Below, one piece after another: positions 15,303 to 25,061 of a stretch of 64,000 bases of DNA (within the stretch, counting starts at the first letter, position 1; every line of letters starts with the position of its first letter). The DNA lies in the NCBI RefSeq assembly GCF_001650715.1, contig NZ_LWQT01000044.1:248001-312000 (forward strand). Direction: 5' to 3'. The stretch is from Paramagnetospirillum marisnigri. Its GTDB lineage: Bacteria > Pseudomonadota > Alphaproteobacteria > Rhodospirillales > Magnetospirillaceae. The notes beneath the pieces are model-generated. The model was not told the origin of the DNA. It saw nothing but the letters and a program-made list of their open reading frames with translations, and searched no databases. The translations under genes and the position numbers were made by a program.

Positions 15303-16718
15303 ATGACCGACACCAAGACCCAGGCCGCCGCCTCCGCCATGTGGGGGGGCCGCTTCGCCGGTGGACCCGCCGCCATCATGCAGCGGATCAACGCCTCCAT
15401 CGATTTCGACAAGCGTCTCTATGCCCAGGATATCCGGGGGTCCAAGGCCCATTGCCGCATGCTGGTGCGCGCCGGCATCCTGACCGCCGAGGATGGCGAG
15501 GCCATTCTGGGCGGGCTGGACAAGGTCCTGGCCGAGATCGAGGCGGGCGATTTCCCCTTCTCCGCCGAGCTGGAAGACATCCACATGAACGTGGAATCCC
15601 GTCTTGCCGCCCTGATCGGCGAGGCGGCGGGACGGCTGCACACCGCGCGCTCGCGCAATGATCAGGTGGCCACCGATTTCCGCCTGTGGGTCAGGGACGC
15701 CATGGACGGCATGGACGCCGCGCTGAAGGGCCTGCTGGACGCGCTGCTGTCGCGCGCCGAACAGCACGCCGATACCGTCATGCCCGGCTTCACCCATCTC
15801 CAGGCGGCGCAGCCGGTGACCTTCGGCCACCACCTGATGGCCTATGTGGAGATGATCTCGCGCGATCGCGGCCGTCTGACCGATGCGCGCCGTCGCTTGA
15901 ACGAATCGCCGCTGGGCTCGGCGGCGCTGGCCGGGACCTCGTTCCCCATCGACCGCCACTTCACGGCGGCCGAGTTGGGCTTCGCCGGCCCCATGCGCAA
16001 TTCCCTCGACGGCGTTTCCGACCGCGATTTCGCCCTGGAATTCATGGCGGCCTGTTCCATCTGCGCCGTGCATCTGTCGCGCCTGGCCGAGGAACTGGTG
16101 ATCTGGACCAGCGCCCAGTTCCGCTTCGTCAAGCTGTCGGACGCCTTCACCACCGGCTCGTCCATCATGCCGCAGAAGCGCAACCCTGACGCCGCCGAGC
16201 TGATCCGCGCCAAGACCGGCCGGGTGATTGGCGATCTCAACGCCCTGCTGATCGTCATGAAGGGGCTGCCGCTGGCCTATTCCAAGGACATGCAGGACGA
16301 CAAGGAACCGGTGTTCGAGGCCGCCGACACCATGGAACTGGCCATCGCCGCCATGACCGGCATGGTCTGGGACCTGGAGGTCAATGTGGCGGTGATGCGG
16401 GGTGCCGCCGGGGCGGGCTTCACCACCGCCACCGACATCGCCGACTGGTGCGTGCGCGCCTTGAAGATGCCGTTCCGCCGCGCCCATCACGTGGCGGGGT
16501 CGCTGGTCAAGCTGGCCGAGGACAAGGGCGTCGGGCTGGAAGACCTGTCGCTGGACGAGATGCGGGCCATCGAGCCCGGCATCACCGACGAGGCCCAGCG
16601 GGTGCTGTCGGTGGAGTTCTCGGTGGCCAGCCGCACCAGCTTCGGCGGCACCGCGCCGCAACGGGTGAGGGAGGCGGTGGCCGCCGCCCGCGCCGCCCTG
16701 GACGCGGAGGCGTCATGA
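15303..16718 (+). CDS. argH: Argininosuccinate lyase
   Basis: 471 aa, full length. It splits argininosuccinate to arginine and fumarate, the last step of arginine synthesis, in the cytoplasm. The fumarase-superfamily signature [12 protein letters not shown] is at about residue 288, and other family blocks are present ([36 protein letters not shown]). The stop overlaps the lptM start by 4 bp (ATGA). It heads the compact block argH-lptM-lysA-DUF4175. Confidence 0.97.
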   Translation: MTDTKTQAAASAMWGGRFAGGPAAIMQRINASIDFDKRLYAQDIRGSKAHCRMLVRAGILTAEDGEAILGGLDKVLAEIEAGDFPFSAELEDIHMNVESRLAALIGEAAGRLHTARSRNDQVATDFRLWVRDAMDGMDAALKGLLDALLSRAEQHADTVMPGFTHLQAAQPVTFGHHLMAYVEMISRDRGRLTDARRRLNESPLGSAALAGTSFPIDRHFTAAELGFAGPMRNSLDGVSDRDFALEFMAACSICAVHLSRLAEELVIWTSAQFRFVKLSDAFTTGSSIMPQKRNPDAAELIRAKTGRVIGDLNALLIVMKGLPLAYSKDMQDDKEPVFEAADTMELAIAAMTGMVWDLEVNVAVMRGAAGAGFTTATDIADWCVRALKMPFRRAHHVAGSLVKLAEDKGVGLEDLSLDEMRAIEPGITDEAQRVLSVEFSVASRTSFGGTAPQRVREAVAAARAALDAEAS

Positions 16719-16915
16719 GCCGCCGCCTGATCCTGGCCGCCCTTGCCCTGCTGCTGGCGCTGCCGCTGGCGGCTTGCGGCCGCAAGGGCTCGCCCGAGGT
16801 TCCCGAGAACGCGGTCTATCCCCGGGTTTATCCCAACATTCCCTTCCCGCCGCCGGGCGCCCGCAAGGCCCCCGACTCCCAAGCCCCCTCCGCCGAACCG
16901 GGTCCGGTGCAATGA
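16715..16915 (+). CDS. lptM: Small LptM-like lipoprotein
   Basis: 66 aa. A lipoprotein signal peptide ([20 protein letters not shown]) has the lipobox LAAC with the lipidated Cys at residue 21, followed by [10 protein letters not shown] and a proline-rich tail. LptM (YifL) proteins start in this way and assist LptD maturation in the outer membrane. Many proteobacteria carry this small lipoprotein beside argH/lysA or lysA/dapF. It is coupled to both neighbours by ATGA overlaps. Confidence 0.85.
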   Translation: MSRRLILAALALLLALPLAACGRKGSPEVPENAVYPRVYPNIPFPPPGARKAPDSQAPSAEPGPVQ

Positions 16916-18177
16916 ATCATTTCGACTATCACGACGGCGAGCTTTACGCCGAGCAGGTCGCCATCTCGCGCATCGCCCGCGAAGTGGGAACGCCGTTCTA
17001 CTGCTATTCCACCGCCACCCTGGTGCGGCATTACACCGTATTCGCCGACGCCTTGAAGGCGGCGGGGCTGGACGCCACCGTCTGCTTCGCCTGCAAGGCC
17101 AATCCCAATCTGGCGGTGATCCGCACCTTCGCCGAGCTGGGGGCGGGCGCCGACGTGGTCAGCGAGGGCGAGTTGCGCCAGGCCCTGGCCGCCGGGGTGC
17201 CGCCGGGGCGCATCGTGTTTTCCGGCGTGGGCAAGACCCTGCACGAGCTGGAATTCGCTGTCGCCAAGGGCATCCTTCAGATCAATGTGGAATCCGAGCC
17301 CGAGCTGCTGCTGCTGTCCCAGGTGGCGGCGGCGCGCGGCGTGCGCATGCCCATCGCGCTCAGGGTCAATCCCGACGTGGACGCGGGCACCCACGCCAAG
17401 ATCACCACCGGCAAGAAGGAAAACAAGTTCGGCATCGAATGGACCCGGGCGCGCGAGGTCTATGCCCTGGCCCAGTCGCTGCCCGGCGTCGAGGTGGTGG
17501 GGGTGGCCTGCCATATCGGCTCGCAATTGACCGAGCTGGAGCCGTTCCGCGAGGCCTTCCTGCGGGTGCGCGATCTGGTGGCGCTGCTGCGGGCCGATGG
17601 CATCGACATCCGCCGCCTGGACCTGGGCGGCGGGCTGGGGGTGCCCTATGACGGCGAGACCCCGCCCAGTCCGGCCGCCTATGCCAAGGTGATGGCCGAG
17701 ACCCTGGGCGATCTGGGCTGCCGCATCGTGGTCGAGCCCGGCCGTCTGCTGGTGGGCAATGCCGGCATCCTGGTGTCCCGCGTGGTCTATGTGAAGGAAG
17801 GCGCCACCCGCACCTTCCTGATCGTCGACGCCGCCATGAACGACCTGATGCGCCCGGCGCTCTACGACGCCCATCACGCCATCTTCCCGGTGCACCAGGC
17901 CCGCCCCGGCGAGGAGCCGGTGGAAGTGGACGTGGTCGGCCCGGTCTGCGAAAGCGGCGACACCTTCGCCAAGCAGCGTCGCCTGCCGCCCATGCGATCC
18001 GGCGATCTGCTGGCCTTCGGCACCGCCGGAGCCTATGGCGCCGCCATGTCGTCCACCTACAATACAAGGCCGCTGGTGCCCGAGGTGCTGGTCAAGGACG
18101 AGGCCTATGCCGTGGTGCGCGCCCGGCCCAGCTATGACGAGATGCGGGCGCTGGAAAGCCTGCCCGACTGGTTCTAG
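16912..18177 (+). CDS. lysA: Diaminopimelate decarboxylase
   Basis: 421 aa. A PLP enzyme of the alanine-racemase-fold family that turns meso-diaminopimelate into lysine. The PLP lysine is in CFACKANPNLAVI (about residue 60). HIGSQLTELEPFREAF and the phosphate-binding DLGGGLGVPY follow, then the specificity motif GPVCESGDTFA with the catalytic Cys. The start at 16912 overlaps the lptM stop. The last gene step of lysine synthesis is here, with no other dap genes nearby. Confidence 0.97.
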   Translation: MNHFDYHDGELYAEQVAISRIAREVGTPFYCYSTATLVRHYTVFADALKAAGLDATVCFACKANPNLAVIRTFAELGAGADVVSEGELRQALAAGVPPGRIVFSGVGKTLHELEFAVAKGILQINVESEPELLLLSQVAAARGVRMPIALRVNPDVDAGTHAKITTGKKENKFGIEWTRAREVYALAQSLPGVEVVGVACHIGSQLTELEPFREAFLRVRDLVALLRADGIDIRRLDLGGGLGVPYDGETPPSPAAYAKVMAETLGDLGCRIVVEPGRLLVGNAGILVSRVVYVKEGATRTFLIVDAAMNDLMRPALYDAHHAIFPVHQARPGEEPVEVDVVGPVCESGDTFAKQRRLPPMRSGDLLAFGTAGAYGAAMSSTYNTRPLVPEVLVKDEAYAVVRARPSYDEMRALESLPDWF

Positions 18178-18183
18178 TACTTC

Positions 18184-20517
18184 ATGACCGCTCTCTCCCT
18201 CGCCGACCGGCTGCACCTCGCCCGGCTGGCGCTGTGGTGGGAGCGATTGGTTCCGGCCGTGACCGCAGGGGCGTCGCTGCTGGCCCTGGCCACCGCCCTG
18301 GCGCTGTTCGACGCGGCGTCCTGGCTGCCGGGCTGGCTCCATGCCCTGGTGCTGCTCGCCCTTCTCGCCGCCCTGGTCTGGCTGGTCTGGTGGGCAAGGC
18401 GGCAAGTCCCTCCCACCGAGGCTGAGGCTCAGCGGCGGCTGGAAGCCGAGTCCGGCGTGTCCCATCGTCCCCTGGCGGTGCTGGAAGACCGGCTGGCCAG
18501 TGGCGATGCTCCGTTGTGGCGGCTGCACCTTCAGCGGATGGAAGCCGAGGCCGAGACCTTGCGGCCGGGCTGGCCCCGGCCGGTGCTGGCGGCCCGTGAT
18601 CCCTTCGCCTTGCGCTTTGCCGCCCTGCTGCTGCTGGTGATCGCGCTGGCCGGAACGGGGGCGGACTGGCCACAACGATTGGGGCGATTCCTGATTCCCG
18701 CCATGGCGCTTCCCGGCCTGGGGCCGGTGGCGGTGGAGGCCTGGGTCCAGCCGCCGCCCGAGACCGGGCTGGGGCCCATGGCCCTGCCCCCCGACGGGCG
18801 GGCGGTGTCCATTCCCCGGGGCAGCACCGTGACGGCGGTTCTGAGGGGAGGGCTGGGGCGTGGCAGCCTGCGGGCGGGCGATGCCGAGGTTGCGTTCGGC
18901 GCCGATGACGGCGGCGGCCGCCGGGCGGAGGCGGTGGTCGAGTCGGGCGAGCGGCTGGTGGTCGAGCAGGGCTGGCGTACCGTCGCCGCCTGGCCGCTTG
19001 CGGTGGTGGCGGACGCGCCGCCGGTGGTGTCCCTGTCCAACAAGACCGAGTCCGACGAGCGTGGGCGCCTCAATCTGCGCCTGGACGCCTCGGACGATTA
19101 CGGCCTCGCCCGGCTGTGGCTGGCGATCCGACCCGTGGAGCCGCCGCCGGGAACCGAGACCCTGACCCTGCCGCTGGTTTTGCCCGGCGACCGCCCGCGA
19201 CAGGCCGCTCTGGCGCCGCGCCTCGATCTGGCCGCCCATGACTGGGCCGGGCTGCCTGTGCTGGTGGCTCCCCATGCCGAGGATGGCGCCGGACAGATCG
19301 GCCTGGGCCTGCCGTTGCGGCTGACCTTGCCCGAACGGCTGTTCCGCAATCCCGTCGCCCGTGCCCTGATCGAATGGCGCCGCCAGGTGAGCCAGTCGCC
19401 CCAGGCGGCGCCGGAGGTGGTACTGCGGCTGCGATTGCTGCTGGCCGATCCCGATGCGGTGAATGGCGACGGTCGGGTCTATCTGGCCTTGTCGCTGGTG
19501 CGGCGTCTGCTGGCCTCGCCCGGCTTCGACCGCCACGAGGTGCGCGACCTGCTGTGGAATGCCGCCACCCGACTGGACGAGGGCGGCCTGCCCGCTGCCG
19601 AGCAGGAACTGGAGCAGGCCCGGCGCGACCTGGAACAGGCCCTGGCCGAAGGGGCGCCTCCGGCAAAGCTGGCCGAATTGCTGGAGCGGTTCGAGGCGGC
19701 GCTGGAACGCTGGATGGCGGCCATGGCGGAAGGTCCCGCCGGGCCATCCGCTCCTGGCGACGCCCAGGTGGTGGATGAGGCCGATCTGATGGAGGCCATG
19801 GAGGCGCTGCGCCAACTGGCCGAGACCGGCGACCGCGAGGGCTTGCGTCGCCGCCTCGCCGAACTGGGCGAGACCCTGTCCCAACTCGGCCGCGCCCGCC
19901 CGCCCGGCCCCGAGGATCAGGCCGCCGCCAAGGCGCTGTCGCGGCTGCGGGACCTGGCGCGACAGCAGCAGGACCTGCTCGACCACAGTTTCCAGCGCGC
20001 CCCCCGGCCGCAGGAGGATTTCGACGAGGAATCCGACCCGCTGCCCTCGGCCAAGCCTAGTGCCGCCCAGCGCGCCGAGGCCCGCAAGGCGGCGGAGGCG
20101 CAAAAGCGATTGGCCGAGGCGCTGGCCCAGTTGGGCCGTGACCTGGGGCAGCCGCCGCCCGCCCTCGGCGATGCCGGGCGCGCCATGTCCGAGGCGGCGG
20201 AGTCATTGGGACGGGCCGACTGGGCCGGCGCCGCCGAAAAGCAGGGCGAGGCGCTGCGTCTGCTGCAGGATGGCGGCCGGGATCTGGCCGAAGCCATGGC
20301 GGCCGCCCGGTCCAGCCGGGGCGGCGCGGCGATGGATCCCCTGGGCCGGGGCGGCCCTGGCAAAAGGCTGGGCGACGACGGCGGCACCAGGGTCCAGGGC
20401 GGTTCGGATGGCAGGCGGGCGCGGGAAATCCTGGAGGAACTGCGCCGCCGCGCCTCCGACCCCCGCCGTCCCGAGGTCGAACTGGACTATCTGCGCCGCC
20501 TGCTGCGGCAGTTCTAA
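18184..20517 (+). CDS. DUF4175 / TIGR02302-type membrane protein
   Basis: 777 aa. Two hydrophobic segments occur near residues 18-62 and another near 145-165 (FALRFAALLLLVIALAGTG), followed by a large hydrophilic region. The second half is rich in Ala, Arg, Glu and Gln (ARRDLEQALAEGAPPAKLAE, RLAEALAQLGRDLGQPPP) and should be long helices. This is the pattern of the alphaproteobacterial DUF4175 family that commonly follows lysA. Function is not known; an envelope role is likely. Its stop shares the tetranucleotide CTAA with the stop of the convergent iorB gene. Confidence 0.82.
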   Translation: MTALSLADRLHLARLALWWERLVPAVTAGASLLALATALALFDAASWLPGWLHALVLLALLAALVWLVWWARRQVPPTEAEAQRRLEAESGVSHRPLAVLEDRLASGDAPLWRLHLQRMEAEAETLRPGWPRPVLAARDPFALRFAALLLLVIALAGTGADWPQRLGRFLIPAMALPGLGPVAVEAWVQPPPETGLGPMALPPDGRAVSIPRGSTVTAVLRGGLGRGSLRAGDAEVAFGADDGGGRRAEAVVESGERLVVEQGWRTVAAWPLAVVADAPPVVSLSNKTESDERGRLNLRLDASDDYGLARLWLAIRPVEPPPGTETLTLPLVLPGDRPRQAALAPRLDLAAHDWAGLPVLVAPHAEDGAGQIGLGLPLRLTLPERLFRNPVARALIEWRRQVSQSPQAAPEVVLRLRLLLADPDAVNGDGRVYLALSLVRRLLASPGFDRHEVRDLLWNAATRLDEGGLPAAEQELEQARRDLEQALAEGAPPAKLAELLERFEAALERWMAAMAEGPAGPSAPGDAQVVDEADLMEAMEALRQLAETGDREGLRRRLAELGETLSQLGRARPPGPEDQAAAKALSRLRDLARQQQDLLDHSFQRAPRPQEDFDEESDPLPSAKPSAAQRAEARKAAEAQKRLAEALAQLGRDLGQPPPALGDAGRAMSEAAESLGRADWAGAAEKQGEALRLLQDGGRDLAEAMAAARSSRGGAAMDPLGRGGPGKRLGDDGGTRVQGGSDGRRAREILEELRRRASDPRRPEVELDYLRRLLRQF

Positions 20518-22052
20518 CCGCCTCGCCGCTTCGTCTCGATGGCGTCCAGGGCGGCGGCGAGGGTCTCGCCCTCGGGATCGGCCAGGGCGGCGGCCCGTGC
20601 GCTGGCCACGGCATCCAGGGCAAAGGCGGTGGGCCAGTCCTGGTCGAGGGCGGGGCGGATCACCCGGTCCCGGATGGCGGCGAAATTGGCCTCGCCCCGC
20701 CGCCAGGTCTCGCCATAGCCCTTGACCAGCCGGGCGCAGTCCGCCACCTCCAACCCCAGCAAGGGCGAGCGTTCGGTGGCGCGACTCACCAATCCCAGCC
20801 AGGCTTCCAGGGCTGACTGTTCCTCGGCGAAGCGATGGCTGAAGCGGCGCCAGCCCTTCAGGCGGGCCAGCAGCCACAATCCGGTGAAGCCGAGGATGCC
20901 GCTGCTGGCGACTTCGCTACCCACATAAGCCGTCTCGACCCAGCCGTTCGCCCGGGCCACGGCCAGGACGGGACGGGCGAGGAAGCCGGGCAGCAATCCG
21001 CAGATTTCCTCGAGGCCGGGTTTCAGGAAGTCGGTGATCACCACCGGCTGGCCGGGCTGGGCGCCGATCTCGGCGCGGATGCGCTCGAAGCGGGCGGGAT
21101 CGGTCTTGGCCTGGGCCACCCGGATCACGTCCTCGAAGCTCATGCGCACCGCCAGATGCCGGGCGACGGCGCGGGTCAGGGAGCCATCGCCGCCCGCCAG
21201 CCGTTCAGCGCCCCAGATGGGGCCAAGGCGGTCCAGGTAAAGTCGGGCATAGGCGGTATCCTGGTAATGGGCCAGGCGCCGGACTCCTTCCTCGGCCACG
21301 GCCTGGGCGGGCTCGGGCAGTTCGGAATGGGCGCGGGCCACCAGGGCCAGGGCGGCGGCGGATTCGGGTTGGGGCCGCTTGTGTCCCTGGGGCACCTGCT
21401 CCGACACCTCGCCCCTGGCGGCGGCCAGTCCGGCCTGGAAGCCGCGTAGATTGGCCTCCACCGCCTTGCCCGCCGAGCGGATACCGGCCTCGAAGGTCTC
21501 GGGGGCGATGGGCAGCACGCCGCTACCCGCCACCGCCCCCAGCAACACCGAATTGATGACGCAGCCCGCCTCCCTGGCGGTGCGCTCCATGTCGAACAGC
21601 AAGGCCTTGGCGCAACCGGCGGTGATCACCCGGCGCAAGCCCTCGGGATCGACCCGGCCGTCGCCCATGGCCGCCTTCTCCGCCACGGCGAAGACCCGGT
21701 GGGTGGAGGCGATCAGATGGGTGCGATCCTTGGCGGAAAAGCCCCGCGCCACCGTGCGGGCCGCTTCCATCAGTTCAGTGGCCACCACCAGATCCACCTC
21801 GCCCGCCGAGGGGGCCAGGGCCAGGATGGGCCGCTGGCCGCCCAGTTGCGCCAGGGGCACCGGGAAGATTTCCACGTAATAGGTGGTGGCGCCGGTACGC
21901 TGGGCGACGCCGGGGATGGAGGTGCTTTGCACCGCGAAGCCCTCGGCGGTGGCGGCTTCCACCAGCCAGTCGGTGAGAACGCCGCCGCCTTCGCCGCCCA
22001 TGGCGGCGATGACGATGGCAATGGGTCGCAAGGGCTTGCCCTGATGGCTCAT
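20514..22052 (-). CDS. iorB: Indolepyruvate ferredoxin oxidoreductase, beta subunit (IorB-like)
   Basis: 512 aa, start at 22050-22052 overlapping the iorA stop (ATGA). The N-terminal ~190 residues are the gamma-type pyruvate-ferredoxin oxidoreductase domain (AAMGGEGGGVLTDWLVEAA, QRTGATTYYVEI). The remaining ~300 residues are a DUF6537-like extension, as in fused alphaproteobacterial IorB. With IorA it oxidatively decarboxylates aryl-pyruvates to aryl-acetyl-CoA, reducing ferredoxin. Position at the end of the box operon suggests it feeds phenylalanine-derived phenylacetyl-CoA into aromatic degradation. Last gene of the operon; it converges on DUF4175. Confidence 0.88.
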   Translation of the reverse strand: MSHQGKPLRPIAIVIAAMGGEGGGVLTDWLVEAATAEGFAVQSTSIPGVAQRTGATTYYVEIFPVPLAQLGGQRPILALAPSAGEVDLVVATELMEAARTVARGFSAKDRTHLIASTHRVFAVAEKAAMGDGRVDPEGLRRVITAGCAKALLFDMERTAREAGCVINSVLLGAVAGSGVLPIAPETFEAGIRSAGKAVEANLRGFQAGLAAARGEVSEQVPQGHKRPQPESAAALALVARAHSELPEPAQAVAEEGVRRLAHYQDTAYARLYLDRLGPIWGAERLAGGDGSLTRAVARHLAVRMSFEDVIRVAQAKTDPARFERIRAEIGAQPGQPVVITDFLKPGLEEICGLLPGFLARPVLAVARANGWVETAYVGSEVASSGILGFTGLWLLARLKGWRRFSHRFAEEQSALEAWLGLVSRATERSPLLGLEVADCARLVKGYGETWRRGEANFAAIRDRVIRPALDQDWPTAFALDAVASARAAALADPEGETLAAALDAIETKRRGG

Positions 22053-24232
22053 GATGCGTTCCCCCCTCCCGACCTCCCCCCGGCCAAGCCGGGGGGAGAA
22101 GCCGAGAATGCCATCAACCAGGACCGTATCCGCCCGCGCCAGCCGTCCAGCCACAGGTCGAAGCGGTCGGGATTCTGCACCACCTCGGCCCGCCAGAAGG
22201 ACGGGCACAGCACGGCGGCATGGGCGACCTCGCCGCACAAGCCGCAGCCGACGCAGGAATTGATCACGGCCGCCACCGGGTCGTCGCGCAGCGGGTCGGG
22301 GTTGGGCTTGATGGTCAGCGACGGGCAGCCCGACAGCCGGATGCAGGAATGGTCGCCGGAACAGACCTCATCATCGACGCCGAAGCGCACCCGGATCACC
22401 CGCTCGCCCGCCTTCAGTCTGGCGGCGTCCTCGGCTTTGACCCGGCGCTGGCGGGCCAACTGGCACTCGCCATCGGCGATGATCACCTTCAGGCCCTTTT
22501 CCGCCGAGGTCATGGCCTCCTTCAGCGTGGATTTCATGGTGGACACCGAATAGGACCGCACGGTGCGCAGCCATTTCACGCCCATCACCTTCAAGGTGGC
22601 CTCGATATTCATGGGGGTCTCGGCGCGGCGGCCGGGCGCGATGGTGGACGGCATGAACTGCTGGCCGGTGGCCGAGGTATAGCCGTTCTGGAGGATCACC
22701 AGTACGCCGTCGCCCCGGTTGAACAGGCTGCCCGCCACGCCGGTGATGGCGCCGTTGTGCCAGAAGCCGCCATCGCCCATTACCGCGACGGGGCGCCGCC
22801 CCAGATTGGGGCCGACGGCGGCGGCGGAGGCCAGGCTCATGCCGAACCCCAGGATGGAATTGCCCATGGAAAACGGCGGCAATGTGCCGAAGGAATGACA
22901 GCCGATATCGGCGGAAACATGGGTCGGCCCCACATCCTTCTGGGCCAATTTGAGGGCGGCGAAGACCGGCCGTTCCGGGCAGCCGGTGCAAAAGCCCGGC
23001 TGGCGGCCGGGCAGTTCGGCCTCCAGCAGCGCCGCCGCCGTCTGGCGATGGGCGCGGATGGTCTCGGCCACGGCACGGACGGGGGCGGGATCGAAGCCGT
23101 CTGGCGCCGCCTGCTCCAGGAAGGCGGCGATGCCTTCGGCCAGCACGTCCGAGGTATATTCCCCGGCCATGGGCAGGCAGCCCTTGCCCATCAATCGGGT
23201 CGGCAGCCCGGCCTTGCGCAGGATCTGGCCCAGGGCCTGCTCGATATAGTCGGGGTTGCCCTCTTCCACCATCAGCACGGCGCTCTTGCTGGCGCAGAAA
23301 CCGGCGGCCTCGTCGGGCACCAGCGGATAGGCGACATTGAGGCAATAGATGGGAATGCGGGAGGTGCCCAGGGCATCGGCAAGGCCGAGCCGCATCAGGG
23401 CACGCATCAGGCTGTTATAGAGTCCGCCCTGGACCACGATGCCGATCCCGGCCAGATCGCCGTCGAACATCTCGTTCAGCTTGTGCTCGCGGATGAAGGC
23501 CTGGGCGGCGGGCAGGCGCTTCTCCACCTTGGCGATTTCGTGGGCGAAAGTGCTGGGCGGATGCGACAGGCGGCCATAGTCGAAGCGGGCGGGCTTGCCC
23601 ATGGGGGCATTGCGCGAGATGGCGGCGGCGCGGTTGTCCTTGGTTTCGAACTCGCCGGTGACGTGGCAGGCCTTGATGCGCAGTTCCAGCATCACCGGTG
23701 TGTTGCTGGCCTCCGACAGTTCGAAGCCTTTTTCCACCATGCGTACGATGGAGGGGAGGTTGGGGCGCGGGTCCAGCAGCCACAGCGACGACTTCATGGC
23801 GAAGGCGTGGCTGCGTTCCTGAATGACACTCGCGCCGTCGCCGTAATCCTCGCCGATGATGATCATGGCGCCGCCGATGACGCCGGGCGAGGCCAGGTTG
23901 GACAGGGCGTCGGACGCGACATTGGTGCCCACCACCGATTTCCAGGTCACGGCGCCGCGGATGGGATAGGCGATGGAGGCGCCCAGCATGGCCGCCGCCC
24001 CGGCTTCGTTGGTGCAGGCCTCGATATGGATGCCCAACTCCGACAGCAGGTCCTCGGCATCGACCAGCACATCCATCAGATGGGAGACCGGCGCGCCCTG
24101 ATAGCCGCCCACATAGGAGACGCCCGATTGCAGCAGCGCCTTGGTGACGGCCAGGATGCCCTCGCCCCGGAAGGTCTGGCCGTCGCCCAGGCGCAGCGAC
24201 TGGATTTCATGGTGGAAAGACCGCTCGGCCAT
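22049..24232 (-). CDS. iorA: Indolepyruvate ferredoxin oxidoreductase, alpha subunit (IorA)
   Basis: 727 aa. The pyrimidine-binding domain lies at ~20-200 (GVSYVGGYQGAPVSHLMDVL), with the TPP-binding domain around 460-560 (GDGGFWHNGAITGVAGSLF, the GDG...N motif). A C-terminal ferredoxin region has cysteine clusters CSGDHSCIRLSGC and CVGCGLCGEVAHAAVLC. The enzyme uses TPP, CoA and ferredoxin to convert indolepyruvate or phenylpyruvate to the aryl-acetyl-CoA. The final ~15 residues (SASPPGLAGGRSGGGNAS) are encoded by a palindromic repeat (22061-22098) and are probably an added tail. Coupled to iorB. Confidence 0.93.
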   Translation of the reverse strand: MAERSFHHEIQSLRLGDGQTFRGEGILAVTKALLQSGVSYVGGYQGAPVSHLMDVLVDAEDLLSELGIHIEACTNEAGAAAMLGASIAYPIRGAVTWKSVVGTNVASDALSNLASPGVIGGAMIIIGEDYGDGASVIQERSHAFAMKSSLWLLDPRPNLPSIVRMVEKGFELSEASNTPVMLELRIKACHVTGEFETKDNRAAAISRNAPMGKPARFDYGRLSHPPSTFAHEIAKVEKRLPAAQAFIREHKLNEMFDGDLAGIGIVVQGGLYNSLMRALMRLGLADALGTSRIPIYCLNVAYPLVPDEAAGFCASKSAVLMVEEGNPDYIEQALGQILRKAGLPTRLMGKGCLPMAGEYTSDVLAEGIAAFLEQAAPDGFDPAPVRAVAETIRAHRQTAAALLEAELPGRQPGFCTGCPERPVFAALKLAQKDVGPTHVSADIGCHSFGTLPPFSMGNSILGFGMSLASAAAVGPNLGRRPVAVMGDGGFWHNGAITGVAGSLFNRGDGVLVILQNGYTSATGQQFMPSTIAPGRRAETPMNIEATLKVMGVKWLRTVRSYSVSTMKSTLKEAMTSAEKGLKVIIADGECQLARQRRVKAEDAARLKAGERVIRVRFGVDDEVCSGDHSCIRLSGCPSLTIKPNPDPLRDDPVAAVINSCVGCGLCGEVAHAAVLCPSFWRAEVVQNPDRFDLWLDGWRGRIRSWLMAFSASPPGLAGGRSGGGNAS
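22061..22098. repeat. CTCCCCCCGGC palindromic repeat, copy 1, inside the iorA 3' end
   Basis: CTCCCCCCGGC (22074-22084) and GCCGGGGGGAG (22088-22098) form an 11-bp stem around CAA, preceded by CCCCTCCCGACCT. A copy with the same arms and nearly the same left flank lies at 26755-26784 between boxB and boxA. Here the repeat is translated as the last residues of IorA, so it seems to have entered the coding sequence. Confidence 0.75.
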
Positions 24233-24272
24233 GCCGCACTCCTCGTGGGTGTGTCTTCCAGATGGGGATCGC

Positions 24273-25061
24273 TCAGCGGCCCTGAAAGCGGGGCGGGCGC
24301 TTTTCCATGAAGGCGGCGACGCCTTCGCGGTAATCCTCGGAGCGCCCCGCTATCGCCTGAAGGTCGCGTTCCAGGTCAAGCTGATCATCCAGGCTGTTGC
24401 TGGCGGAGGCCGCCAGGGCCTTCCTGGTCAAAGCCAGACCCAGTGTCGGCTGCGCCGCCAGATGGCGGGCCATGCCCAGCGCAGTGGGCATCAGGGCCTC
24501 GTCGTCGACGCATCTCCAGATCATGCCCCAGGCCTCGGCCTGCTCGGCGGAAACCTTGTCGCCCAGCATCATCAGGGCGGTGGCCCGCGCCGTCCCCACC
24601 AGCCGGGGCAGCACCCAGGTGCCCCCCGAATCGGGGATCAGGCCCACCTTGCAGAAACTCTGGATGAATCCGGCCGAGCGGGCGGCGATGACGATGTCGC
24701 AGGCCAGAGCCAGATTGGCCCCGGCCCCGGCGGCGATACCGTTGACGGCGGCCAGCACCGGCATATCCAGATCCTTCAGCAGACGGATCAGGCGGTTGTA
24801 ATTGGCCTCCAGCGAGGCGCCGAGATCGGGGGCGGGCTCGCCCTCCTTGCGGACGCGGTCGGCGAGGTCCTGGCCGGTGCAAAAGGCGCGGCCCGCCCCG
24901 GTCAGCACGCAGCAGCGGGCGCCGCTGGTCTTCACCTCGGTCAGGGCGTCGCGCATCTCGGCGTGCATGGCGGCGTTGAAGGCGTTCATCCTGTCGGGGC
25001 GATTCAGGGTAAGGGTGGCGACGCCATCCGAGATATCGACCAGGACCGTGGCTTGGCTCAT
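24273..25061 (-). CDS. paaG: Enoyl-CoA hydratase/isomerase, PaaG-like
   Basis: 262 aa, crotonase fold. The start at 25059-25061 overlaps the thioesterase stop (ATGA). The oxyanion-hole segments are GRAFCTGQDLADR and NGIAAGAGANLALACDIV, and the catalytic region FCKVGLIPDSGGTWVLPRL resembles PaaG, which isomerises ring-epoxidised phenylacetyl-CoA to the oxepin. No paaABCDE epoxidase genes are in the window, so the substrate here may instead be a box-pathway intermediate. A general beta-oxidation role cannot be excluded. Confidence 0.8.
   Translation of the reverse strand: MSQATVLVDISDGVATLTLNRPDRMNAFNAAMHAEMRDALTEVKTSGARCCVLTGAGRAFCTGQDLADRVRKEGEPAPDLGASLEANYNRLIRLLKDLDMPVLAAVNGIAAGAGANLALACDIVIAARSAGFIQSFCKVGLIPDSGGTWVLPRLVGTARATALMMLGDKVSAEQAEAWGMIWRCVDDEALMPTALGMARHLAAQPTLGLALTRKALAASASNSLDDQLDLERDLQAIAGRSEDYREGVAAFMEKRPPRFQGR

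Noticed and set aside
16828-20103. Minus-strand open frame of 1091 codons opposite lysA and DUF4175
   Set aside because: Composition is Gln/Gly/His/Arg-rich and without motifs; lysA on the other strand is certain.
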